NCBI RefSeq assembly: GCF_001039355.2
Contig: NW_019775902.1
Span: 1,634-65,633 of the forward strand
Source: Lingula anatina
Taxonomy: Eukaryota > Brachiopoda > Lingulata > Lingulida > Lingulidae
Length of the DNA stretch: 64,000 nt
Reading direction: 5' to 3'
Part shown: piece after piece, positions 30,483 to 41,926 of the stretch
Layout of the letters: the number at the start of each line of letters is the position of its first letter
Position numbering within the stretch: position 1 is the stretch's first letter
The notes under the pieces: model-generated
What the model was told of the DNA's origin: nothing
The model's database searches: none
The model's input: only the letters and a program-made list of their open reading frames with translations
Translations under genes and position numbers: made by a program

Positions 30483-33435
30483 CTGGGAGGAAATTTGAGC
30501 ACAAAGACATGAATGTAAACACTGTCGCTAACAATAAATACCTCATATCTATACATACATAATATTTCTTGTATAAACATCTCATAAAATTTGTAATGCC
30601 TTAAAAATCTACATACTAAAAGTGTATGTATTGTTAAACAGTTTTCATGTTTTGAGTAGCACCAGCACCTTTCAATGTAAAATGCAGAGCCAAAAATTAA
30701 GGAAAGAAAAAAAAAAAAAAAAAAAACATAAAAATAGACCACCTTAAGTTATCAGTAGGTGCTACACATTTTTCATTACAGTTTTATTTTTAAAAAAAGT
30801 ATTATGCTCAATCTAATGTCACTTCTTATTTTCTAATGGGTTTTTATAATGTAACCTTCCAGTCATGAAGCAAGACACTTATATGGCACAATATGGACAC
30901 AGTGTTAGTGAGAAATATCATTTGTGCAAAAGCCGTTTGGTTTTGGCATGAGGACCAAATGGAAGTTTGCAAGGTGGTGAACTACATATATCCCATGCCT
31001 GGTGAGAATCATTATGTTGGGAATGCTGAGTATGGAGTCTTTACAGATTCCACAGTACTGATTCTTAATTAAGTCTGATGCTGTTTCAGTTCTGCCACCG
31101 CCCTGCGTTCGCTGTCATGACGCTCTTTTAGCCTCATTAAATCCTCCATCTCCTGTTCAGCTGTTTTAGAGCTGGCGGCTCTACTGGGAGATTGCGGCTG
31201 CACGGATCCTGCCCTGCCTGCAGCTATTTCGTAGGAATTAAATTCTGTAGGATGCCTAGAAGCAACCTGGGGTTTGGGAATGCTCTTTGCATACTCCATA
31301 GCCTAGAGAGCAAAGGGGAAACAAAAACAGAGGGATAATGCACAACAACAACAAATGCACTCATAAATCGTAAATAAAAACATTTACTGACATATGTCTT
31401 AGATAATGCACACAGTATAATTATATATTTTAAAGACTCTCAAATCAAAATATAAATCATTTCAACGGGCCAGTATTATTATTACAAAACAGATATGTGG
31501 ATGACAATATCTCTAAATGATGAAAGAAAGAAAAAAGAACAATTAAAAAAATAATAAATAATATTCTAATCATATCACAATAAATAAATATAAAAAATAA
31601 TCATATATAAAACAATACATAACATCTTAATCAAAGCTAACAAATATATGACAATAAAAAAAATAAATAAAATCAACACCAGTGCACATGCATTAAGGAA
31701 CATTCTAGCTGTTTTTCCAGTACTTGTTCCAATGGTCTCTAACAAAAACCCCCATGTCTGTGCTGTCAAACTCTTCCATATTCCTTGCACGTCAAGTAGT
31801 CCATCCACCATTCTCAAATATATCAAACTGAGGCAGAGCTTTCACTCACATTAACAGATTAACACGCCTCCTCCTGGTGTTGAGTAGAATACTGGAGATT
31901 ATATGAGTATGTGGGAAACAAGAGGAGGCATGTTTATCTGTTAATGTGATTGCATTCAGTGCAAGACCCCATGGAGCTCGATCTAGTTAGAACAATAGCT
32001 TCATTGGGCATGGGCCGTTATACAGTGCCGTTTGTGGACATGACAAAACCAGAAAAAAAAAAGACTCACCAGTTTTCTCCTGTTCATAATGTCCTCCTTT
32101 TCCTTATCTTCCGCAGTCCCTTGTGGACGAGGTCTTCCCGGTTTGAAAGTTTGTTTCTGTTGCTCCTTCACCTGCTTGGCATACTGTAACTGCTTCTGTC
32201 TCTTCTCCGTCTGAAATGTGTGCCACAAACATCCATCTAATAATCTTTCTTGGTACTAGCATTGAGTACAACTATATACATGCTTTTTTACAAAGCACAG
32301 TAATATGACTACAAACTGCATATTGTGCACAGGTTGATTTCCACAATGTGAAAGCTGGCTAGTTGGCAGACTTCATATGAAAATACTGTCCATGTAACTT
32401 AATACAGATACATAACACACACTTTGAGAGAGTAGCAAATTTCACCCCCCCCCCTGCCCCTCCAACCCACTCCTTACTGTTTATCTCTCTGGGTCTGAAT
32501 CTACTGCCCTTTGCTCTCGGGGTATACTTACCCTCTCCCTCAGGGTCTGGTTATCCAGATCAGGCCCCAGTCCTCCTAGCTGTATCTCTTTCTTGAGCTT
32601 CCTGTAGTCATTGATAGTGTAGGCCTTGTACTCCCCCTTGGGCTGCTTCTGTTTCTGGAAGGCCTCCATGTAACTGCCCTCATCACGGGGGACTGCTTGT
32701 CTTCTGCTTCTTAAAAAACAATAATAACAGAAATTATAACAAGTTTTAAATTATACATATAAAAGAATAGATAAAGCTGTTAACTATTTAGCACTGAGAA
32801 AATAGCAGGATAAAGCAATCAGGTACAATTTTTACAAAATTATAATAAAAGAATGAATGAAGTATAACAAACTGTTCAACTTTTTATATTCCCCAATTTT
32901 TTCACATAACTATAATTCATGATCACTCTTCAACATCATTAATGGACAACAACAGACCCTCCCACCAAATACCAACTTACTTTTCCCGTGGCTGCCAATA
33001 GGTGGCAGTGTTTCATAGTGGTGGGCACCGTGGACCTCTGGGTGGGTGTGTCTCAGACGAGGAGACTCATCATCGTAAAAGTCCCTAGGTGGTCCCTGGA
33101 AATGAAATATTATCTTCATAAATGACAACTTTTTTTTCACTATGTGGCACTGTCAGTACCACAGCAAGCACTATAATGTAATAAACATATTATTATTTCA
33201 TTAAGACCTGCTTACCACACACAAAACATACTTCTAAGCTCTATCACATTTGTGTACAGATACTTTTTCTCACTTATCATTCCAAATGACTCAGGCAATA
33301 TTTTATGTGTACATGATTTGTTATTCAGTTACCAATGATTTATTATAAACACAATTGCTTTAGTGCAGTTCACAAAAAATATGTAATGCTCTACCCTTGG
33401 CAACCATGGCAACATGTTCATAATCATGTAAAATC

Positions 33436-33532
<97 letters not shown>

Positions 33533-36500
33533 CTCTCTGCACCAACCTGACTGTGCTGCCAGGCATACTGTCTGGAGTCTGCATACTGCTGCCCAGGGGG
33601 GGCACCTTGCCTTGGAGTAGCATAGTGATACTGCTCAGTCTGCTCAGTCTGCTCTTCCCAGCCTGGCTGTGGTACAGGAGGGGGTCTATGCTGGGGGTAG
33701 TAGCCTCCCTGGGGGCCTTGCTGGTACTGTGGGCCCTGCTGAAGAGGGCCAACAGGGGCCAGGTGGGCCTGTGGGATGGGCCCCACTGGCTGATGTATTG
33801 CACGGTTGTGGGAGAACTGGTCTGAGAGATGGGACGGGTATGAAGGCAGGGGTCCCACGGGTCTGTCCCGGTTCTGGGATTGCACCAAAGGCCCAACAGG
33901 GGGAGGGGTGATCAGTTTGAGGTTTATATCCACGCTGACTCTTTGACCGTCATCTGTCCACAGAGTCTGGGTGATGGGACGGATATCGAGAGAAACAGAC
34001 TCCCGACTGCCAACCGATGCACGCCTCACTGGTACAGGCACTGGGTCAGGGTCCACTGTCGCCTCTTTAGGCACAGTGGGACGGTGCTGAAGAGGCTCAA
34101 CAAAATGGGGCTTGGATTCCCTGAAATTTATCTTACTTTCGCTTGGGAACTTCCGCAGACCATTCTTCACAGAACCTGTATTCTTACTGAGTCCTGCAGT
34201 GAGACTTTTCTCCTTTTTCTGTGACAGCATCTGAGATCTCTTTGACCATAAGTCTTCAGCTGAGGAAGGCTTTTGTTTTAGACTTTTAGGAGCATCCTCG
34301 GGAGTAGCTTTTACAGGTGTTACTTTGCTGTCTGCAGAATAAGGTTTTGGCTTCAGGTTCTTTTTCACAGAATCAATTTGTTTGACTTTGCCAGATTGTG
34401 TTTTACCCTCAGTAGGTGCCGAAAGTCTGGGTTTCAGTCTTGGAACTGGCATGACAGCCATTTCTTTCTTTTCCTGAAATTTCTGTCCATAGGTCTTTTT
34501 AGGAGCTCCTTCATTTAAAATTTTCCTATTTCTTTCTATAAAATCAACTTGGTTTTGGTTCTTAGATGGACTCCTTTCTCCCCTTGATGGCTGACCTGAC
34601 CTTTGACCTCCATCCATCCCATCATCCTCTGCCTGTGGATCATCAGCATACTGGTAATACTGCTGCTGTTGTACAGACGAAGGGCCATTCTGTATATATG
34701 GCCCTTGAGAAACATAGCCCTGACCTTGTGGGCCTGATTGACCAAAACCTTGACCTCCATGGTCATAGCCTTGACCTTGTGGAGCAAACTGTCCATAACC
34801 TTGACCCTGTTGGTCATAAACTTGACCTCGAGGGTCATAAACCTGACCTTGTGGCCCAGGATGGCCATAAAACTGTTCCTGTGGTATGGGCTGACCATAC
34901 TGATTAAGAGGTCTTACAGGTTGGCCACTGTAAGTCCCTGAATATTCTCTGTAAGAATCTCTTGGAGAGGGCTGTGGAGCCTCCCTGTAAGATTCTGGAA
35001 AAGAGGCCTGAGGTGGCTCTCTGTAAGAATCTCTAGGTGGGGCACCAATGGGTTCCCTGTACAAGTTCCTAGGAGAGGCCTGAGGGGGTTGGTTAGACTG
35101 GAACTGACCCCTGAACTGACCACCATAGCTGTGATCAGGGTTTGCATACATCTGTGGCTCATAGTTATTGTGTGACTGTGGAAGCATGGATTGTGGAGGT
35201 GGTGGACGTTGGTCACTGTAGAACTGGCCATCTGGGTGTGGCCTTTGATATGCTGGATGAGGTCTGCGGTCATCTGGGTGACCCATTTGGACATAACGGT
35301 CATCTGGTGGCAGGTTTCTGTTGTAATGGTCAAGGTGTGGACTCTGGTAGTATTGGTCATCTTGTGCTTGTCTCTGGTAATACTGGTCGTTTCTGTTATA
35401 CCCATCATCTGGTGGCAATGACTGAAATAAAAAGAAATATTCACATTAGGGCAAATTCTCACAAATATATGTTTGTTTTCATTTCAGCACAGTTCAATAA
35501 TACAGGTCACAAGACATGACAAAGACATTACAGGACTGCTTTAGCTTACTACTGCTAGATTATGATAATAAGAAAGCCCTAGCCAGCAATTTGCACAGCA
35601 TAAGAACCAGGTTCATATATACTGGGGTAGCGCTAGCAATTTTTTTTCCTTAGCTAAATCATCACTTTTTTGTCAATTTGTTATCCAAATGGTTATAGTT
35701 TGACAAAAACAAGTCAAATCAAGCCCTTTTTGTTTAGCCAATTTTAGTCAGTTTTAGCATTTGGTGAGTGTTAGCGCTGTCCCGGATGTATATATATTGG
35801 CATTTTCTTAATACCAACAATATTTCTCAATAAGATTTAAAAAAAAAACATCCAGCTGAGTACTCCTATATACATTATAACACTGACTTTCTTCTTTGTA
35901 AAGGGATTAAGTCAGCTGCAACATAAATCCATAAATCAATACCAAACAAACCTGATATTTATCAGGATTACTCCTGAGTGCATATTGGTCCTGCTCATAC
36001 TGTCTCTCATGCTGGTCTTGTCTTGGTGGCATGACATCCTCCTCGGGCTGGGAGCCACGGTGGTAACCACGGGAACGGGATATTCTACCTCCGTAGGTCA
36101 ACTGTTCTGAAGAGGCATCCCTGACGGCATCCTGACGTACCATTCTCTGTGGGTGGACTGGCTGGCCAGTGGCGTGACTCTGGCCGGTCTCCTGGACAGG
36201 GTGCCTCTGCTCATAATAGGTCTCTGTTCTTGACTGGTTTTGAGCCACATGTGGTGACCTCTGGTGGCCAAGGGGTGACCTAAAGTCAAGACTTTCCCCC
36301 ATGTCGTCTATGCTGTCTCTACTAAAGTCTCGTTCTCGAACATGACCTTGACCCTCATCTGGAAGCTGTTCATCATGATCCTGAGGAAACGGAGTCCTGC
36401 GCATTTGCCGACTCGTCCCTGTATCCTGAGTGTTAGGGTCATAATGAACACGGGACGCTTGGCTAGTCTGACGTATTGGGTCATCATCTGGATCATCCAG

Positions 36501-37916
36501 GCGTGAGAACGGAATAGGTGGTGGGTTTTTCCAACTAAGATCATCTGTGGGTTTAGACTCTTCCTTTCGATATGTGCCCCCACCCTGTTGGGCCTCAGCA
36601 TCTAAAGAGTCTTGCAGAGCTTCACTGTTCCAAGTCTCCTGACCTCTGTCATCTCTCAAGGACAGGTCAAGGTCATCTTCCTGGTTAAAATCCAAAGGAG
36701 GTATTTGTGTGTCATGTAAAGACTTCTCCTGCTCATGAAGCCTCTGCTTCAACATTTGTTGGTATTCCTCCTCGCGTTGGAGATCAGCAGCATCAATGTC
36801 TAATGAATCAGTGGGCCTGGCCTCATCATCATCTTCTTCATCCTCTTCTTCCTCATCTCCATCCTCACCCTGGTCGAACTGTGACCTGCTCCTCCCTCTC
36901 TGAGCTGCATCCCCAAGTTGCTCATTTTGTAGTCCATTTCTACTAGACTGCCCATAATTATTGCTAGGGCTGTTTCTATGACTTCCATTGGCAGCTTGTA
37001 TAGCTGACTGTCTTCTCGACTCTCTCTGATTGGCCGATGTTTGAGGGCCCTCTCTGTTAGTTTGTCTTTTATTGGCCGAGGTTTGTGTAGGCTGTCTACT
37101 AGGCTGCCTTTGATTGGTTGAAGTTTGTGTGGGCTGCCTACTAGGCTGTCTCTGATTAGCTGAAGTTTGTGTTGGCTGCCTGCTAGGCTGCCTTTGATTG
37201 GCTGATGTTTGACTAAGCTGCCTTTGGTTACCCGCAGGTGAGAAGTCAGTCCCACTGGGAGTGAACTCCCCAGTATTTGTGGGTGTACCACCATTTTTAA
37301 CAGGTGTCCCACTGTGCTGCTCTCCCTCTACAATTTGTTTTGATCCAGGCCTGTCATTTTGCCTGCTGTATGTTGGGGTATTCTGACCTTGTCTGCTTTG
37401 TATTGGTCCAGCAGGAGTAACGTAAGAGTACTGCCTTGCACCCTGGCGGCTTCCAGTATTACTCAGCTGCGTATTCTGCCTAGACTGCTGCTGAATGTTA
37501 CTCCCATTCCGTACAGGGAGATGTTGTCCGCCGTTCTCAATGACACTGAGGTCTTTATGCAAAACTGACCCATTTTGAGTCATGCCATTTCTACTGTTAA
37601 CACCTACTGTAAGGTTAGCTTGCTCAATGTTTTCATCATCGTCATCATCATAATCCTCAATCCTACTGCTGACAAAGCGATACTGGTCATCCTCATCTTC
37701 ATCCTCATCCTCAAGAACCACTCTCTTCACAGGATTGCCTGACATTCTGGACGAGGACGATGTGGGATGCATTTCACCATTTTGTGTGCTGCTGACATTG
37801 TCATTACTGTCATTGTTGTCGTTGTTGTCATTGTTGTCATCTTGCAGTAGAGATGCTAGAAGTTGTGGGTTGCTTGCATGTATGGTGCCATGACTAGATG
37901 GAGGGCCGTCTCGCAT
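29922..37916 (-). CDS. JHY: JHY-like protein (C11orf63 family)
   Basis: JHY loss in mice disturbs ependymal cilia and causes hydrocephalus; its biochemical role is unknown. Coding exons are 37916-35952, 35421-33547, 33095-32981 (or 32977), 32709-32532 and 32210-32070, then a terminal exon at 31302-31069 or 30482-29922. The family match lies in the C-terminal part: YKAYTINDYRKLKKE and QLGGLGPDL, then KQLQYAKQVKEQQK, a YAKSIPKP module and a RHDSERRAV tail. The first two exons (655 and 625 codons) are low complexity: acidic D/N runs, six diverged NQRQPSRQ-type repeats and GQGY/DSYRE-type repeats. An in-frame TAA nine bases before the ATG fixes the start. At about 1500-1600 residues it is roughly twice the human length, as I recall it. 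The 33095 exon ends in phase 1 with its best donor while the next exon needs phase 2; a donor four bases on resolves this. Confidence 0.75.
31069..31302 (-). CDS. JHY: JHY alternative terminal exon 1 (proximal)
   Basis: Acceptor CTCTCTAG precedes GCTATGGAGTATGCA, giving AMEYAKSIPKPQV. The exon ends LKERHDSERRAVAELKQHQT and a TAA stop, very like the end of the vertebrate protein. AATAAA on the minus strand (30788-30783) lies about 280 nt downstream. The only internal GT that would keep frame with the distal exon is a weak GCG|GTGGCA. Confidence 0.7.
   Translation of the reverse strand, partial: AMEYAKSIPKPQVASRHPTEFNSYEIAAGRAGSVQPQSPSRAASSKTAEQEMEDLMRLKERHDSERRAVAELKQHQT
31846..31949. repeat. 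Inverted repeat with 28-bp arms
   Basis: Arms 31846-31873 and 31922-31949 are reverse complements with about two mismatches (core TCACATTAACAGAT), separated by 48 bp. The right arm overlaps the start of the dispersed repeat at 31905. It lies in the JHY intron before the proximal terminal exon. Confidence 0.85.
31905..32010. repeat. Dispersed repeat, diverged copy 2
   Basis: Related in order and content to 12027-12140 (GAGTATGT, GAAACAAGAGG, TGATTGCATTC, TGGAGCTCG). Here it carries the inverted-repeat arm, which suggests a foldback or MITE-like element whose other copy has decayed. Confidence 0.45.
33438..33531. repeat. Long (CA)n microsatellite beside a JHY donor
   Basis: About 47 uninterrupted CA units. 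On the transcribed strand it is a (TG)n run starting only about 16 nt after the exon-2 donor at 33547/33546. Confidence 0.97.
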
Positions 37917-39151
37917 TGTGGGTTATATCCCATAGCATTAACTGAAAGGAAAAGAAAATAAGACATTCTTTACAATCTAGTATGCATACATGTATTCATT
38001 TTTAAAAATCTACATCAGCAATCGCGAAGTAAATTCCAAAATGCAGTTTAAATTGATAACGAAATACATTGTGAAAAAATGTCAGTAAATTCATTGTACT
38101 TAAAGGTTTTACATATTCTTAACTGATAAAGTAGTGTTTACTCAAAGCCATTATCAACGAAAAAATGCTCTGTTATAATTGAACACCTCACTTATCTTAG
38201 AAGTGCTGCATGCCATTTAAAAACCAAACTTTCCAGACTTAAGCTGAATTTCAAACAAATAGTACTAGACTGAGCAAACTTAAGACTTATTTTGAACAAT
38301 TTTGAAATTTTACAACTGAATGCTTTTAAGTGTTATTTGTCTGCATTTAACTATCTAATGGAAAACACTTGAAAAATGTTGATTGTAAGCATGCTTAATA
38401 CTGCTGTAAAACCATGATAATAGTTCTTATTTTCTCTTTAAGATCCATAATAGACACTTACAGTCTCTGCTACACTTAAAGAGGGCAATGAATTACCAGT
38501 AACAAAATCACACAGCTAATGCAAACAGTTTATCCTTCTTGATCTATCAGAACTATGTCCCAAAAGGTATACATGTATAGTACAGAAAACAGCCCATAGG
38601 TGCACATGAATTATAGCCAAGTGACCCATAGAAACCACTAACATTACAAAATGAACACTTTTTAACATAATTTAAGTTTCCAAATAACAACTTTTGTATC
38701 TCACAGTACAAAATGCTCTTGCACAACTTACCATATAAAAATCTGTAAAGATATTAACACTTATGTGCCGCAATGTAATTCCCGAGACTTAGACAAATTA
38801 GTGAGTTGTTTGTTGGCAAGAACAACATCTCCACTCTCACCTTCCGACTGTGAATTATTTAGCAGAAGAGAGAATCAATAACTAACACTTTAGAAGAGGG
38901 GATAGATCAATCATATATCTAACCTACCATGGTGACATTCTCCACTGAAAGGGGACATAGATTATACATACAGGCATGGCTCTACTTAAATCTTTCAGTG
39001 CCCTACCATGCATAGCTAATATTGACTATTGATTATCCATGGCTGTGACTTTCAATGATCAATAAGCATACCAGAGAACATGTATGGTAAAGAGCAGAAG
39101 CCCTCCCTGAGATATCAATAACCATCCACTCCATTTCACGTCAATGCATGG

Positions 39152-39165
39152 TGATCACGGTAACG
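39152..39165 (+). promoter_or_regulatory. X-box-like (RFX) motif near a possible JHY promoter
   Basis: GTGATCACGGTAAC fits the RFX X-box pattern (two half sites spaced by 2 nt) with one mismatch. It lies about 310 bp upstream, in JHY orientation, of a candidate 5' UTR donor. A CCAAT box also occurs nearby on the minus strand. RFX control is usual for ciliary genes, but this is a single motif match. Confidence 0.3.
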
Positions 39166-41328
39166 ATTATTCAGTTCGATACAACGGGACACGTTAATTA
39201 GAGTTATTCACCGGTATGACCACCGCAGATATTCCGGACAAGGGACTGGCCTCTGTTATTGGTCTTCACAGTGCAGTCTCGAGGGAGACCCCCTCTGGGC
39301 AGTGAATACAGACATGCAATACACACCTTTGTCAACAGATACCCTTTTTTTCTATTTTGGTGAATAATCAATGATCAGAGTTCAGCATTGAATTATTCAC
39401 TTCACTGTCTAAAAGCTGAATAATTATCAATAGAAAAAAACTTATATGAGCTACTGGAAAACAAACTGTAAATGAAATAAGCCATGCTTTAAAAGAGTGC
39501 TTGCTGGGGGGCTTTGAACCAATTCAACAGTAAGAATTGTATGAATTGCAGAGCTTTATGCAAAATGAAATAGGTAACTAGCAAAATGATCTGAACTTCA
39601 ACCTGGGAAAAACCTGCATAAAACAATAGGCCCTGCCATGCTCTTTTCAACACTAATCTGGAAATGTATGACTGCAGAACAGAGCACAGCATGGCCTACT
39701 GTTTTCTGCTCAAACCATGGTTAACTTTTTGTTAGAGCAAAACCAATACTTAACACTTAAAAAACAAAAATTTATACTGCCATGACGTACAATCAAATTA
39801 TTCGACCACACAGTGTATATATTATATGCCAAGGTATGTAAACATAAATGTCCAAAACAGATTTTTGCAGGACAAAAAAAGGGATGTCTATTGTTAAAAT
39901 GTAATAACATGTCTTCTATACTGTTGCAACTGCATGGCTTAAAATACTAAGAACAATATTTTTGTGCCTATTTGACATGGATTGAAAAATCTTTATGAAA
40001 ACAAGACCATCAATACCTTTAAAAAAAGCTTGCTCAAAAACAAATATTTATATCTTATTTCCTGACAATATCTTGATCAGTGGATTCTTTTTAAAATATT
40101 CATTCAGAAAGAAATCTTGATAGAGACATAGTCTTGTCTATTTACTTATTTATTCTTTCCCAGAAAATGGTTACGAAAAGAGAAAGATAAATAAACCTAT
40201 AATATAATTACAAATGAGAACTACTAGTAATCGATTTGGAAGGTTATTGCTAAATGGAAAAGATTCTGGCACTGCAATTTTGATGAAAATTGCAAGAGTA
40301 AATATGAACAAGATATTGACTTATGACAAGAGATTGGTGAGGGGGAATCCACCTCATTTTTGAGAGGAAGCATCCCAAAATATGTCACTTAAATACCACT
40401 GAACTCAATGGAGATTTTGCTTAATTGGTCCTTCAATGACAAAAATGTGTAAAAGAAAAATTACTGCCTTGACCTAGCAATTCCAATTGATTTACATACA
40501 CATGCTTCAGGACTTTGCAGAAGGGAAAAAAGCTTACAAGATATTACATACCAACAGTCAACCTTGTTTATGAGAAAAGGCAACTCAAACATGCTTTTTA
40601 ATTGATTTTACACACACAAGAATTACAATTGAATTGCACTTAGGAAATTGAAATTTAAATGAACCAGGGGTTTTACACATGGGCTGCCAATTTCGTTTCC
40701 ATTATAATTATATTATACTTTCTATACCAGTTGTCCAAATTCTACGCAGATAGATACTGAACATTGCCATTTGATGAGATAAGAGAAAAGTGATCTTAAT
40801 TAACACAGTGGGCCAAGATGGAGGCAGGGCAGAGAAAATGATTCAAGAAATGGGAGTTTAAAACTGCAACCTTTTGATTGCAATTGCAAAATAAATAATA
40901 ATAATTGTAAAATAATATTTTTGTAATTACTCCCTGTACTGTTCATATAAATTTACCAATGCATTTACCCTAAACATAGTATTATAGAGGCTCACCCTTA
41001 CCACTAATAAACAAATTATCTGGATAGCTTATGGGTACTCTCCATGCATTTTCAAATCTCTCACTAGCATATTTATGCTCTGTAAAGCTTCTTATAAGTT
41101 ACATTTCACAATCCAGACCCTAAAGACGATAAAACCCTTGAAATAAAACTTTTTAGAAGCATATCTACTATAGAGTTATTATTACTTTCTCCTCAGCCTC
41201 CTTGGGTTACCATTGCCAGCTTGAAGCAGCTGTATTATACATGGCATAGGGCTGCAATACAAAACACCCCATCATACATGTACAGGTAGATGCCTTTCTA
41301 TTTGACTGGCCAGTCATTTAAAACTTAA

Positions 41329-41329
<1 letters not shown>

Positions 41330-41401
<72 letters not shown>
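41330..41401. repeat. (TA)n microsatellite
   Basis: About 36 uninterrupted TA units just downstream of the small-gene stop codon on the minus strand. Confidence 0.97.
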
Positions 41402-41404
<3 letters not shown>

Positions 41405-41434
41405 GTGATCCAAGTGCAGGGAAGGGTCAAGTTC

Positions 41435-41926
41435 TTATTCGCAAGTAAAAGAGAATTGCTCTTTACCCCAAGAATATTCATTTGTCGGGTAAATCTCGTG
41501 GAGAGCATCTTTAATTTCAAATGCTACTAGTACCACATTTTCTTTACAAACTACCCGATAGGAAACGGATAAATAAGTGCGTCTAGGATTAGGAATTAAC
41601 TCTGCAAAAACTTTCAATTTGTTTTTATGGTTGGCAACAACTTTGACAGTAACTGTCACTGTGTCAGCACCTTGACGTTGTACTACTGTCAGTCGGTGAC
41701 AATATATACACAAACTAATGACAAAATGTTGACGTCGCTTTCAAAACGTCTCCCTTTTCACGAAATACCTTAAACCGATCGTCTAGCTATTAAGTCGAAA
41801 GCCTTCGCATATGTATAAACTGTTGTATAGTCTTTTTGTAAATATTTTCAGCCAACACATGATTTAAATTATTGAAAAAAAATTACATTGCCTATTTAAT
41901 TTATACTCACGTACAGGATTCAACAT
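41435..41926 (-). CDS. Candidate small two-exon gene (88 residues), function unknown
   Basis: Exon 1 is 41926-41911 (ATG plus 13 nt) with a near-perfect donor, TAC|GTGAGTA. Exon 2 is 41685-41435 with acceptor GACAG and stop TAA. The phase-1 junction fits, giving an 88-residue protein that starts MLNPVLVQRQG. The body alternates hydrophobic and polar residues as in a beta-rich fold (TVTVTVKVVANHKNKLKVF, then TYLSVSYRVV) and ends EQFSFTCE. The long exon has no ATG of its own, so splicing is required. Just upstream are YY1-like ATGGCG and a ZNF143-like CCCAGAATGC, both typical of animal core promoters. The exon-2 acceptor has a weak pyrimidine tract. I do not recognise the protein; it could also be the 5' end of a longer transcript. 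Confidence 0.42.

Larger units (their letters stand above)
37942..41434. other. JHY 5' region, non-coding
   Basis: The JHY start-codon exon has an acceptor (TTTCAG) just upstream at 37942-37947, so at least one 5' UTR exon lies further right on the minus strand. A good minus-strand donor, CGGAAG|GTGAGAG, occurs near 38842 and could end it. Otherwise the sequence is A/T-rich, with no coding exon that I can support. Confidence 0.5.

Noticed and set aside
33335-33896. Frames running through the (CA)n array, including the Cys-Val tail of the JHY exon
   Set aside because: The JHY exon ends at its donor at 33547; the rest is microsatellite or shadow of the JHY frame.
35142-35519. 125-codon plus-strand frame
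   Set aside because: Antisense shadow of a low-complexity JHY exon; biased codons keep several frames open.
29922-37916. Assignment to CSPP1, another long ciliary or centrosomal protein
   Set aside because: The YAKxxPKP and RHxxEKxAV modules and the LGGLGPD segment fit the JHY family, not CSPP1.
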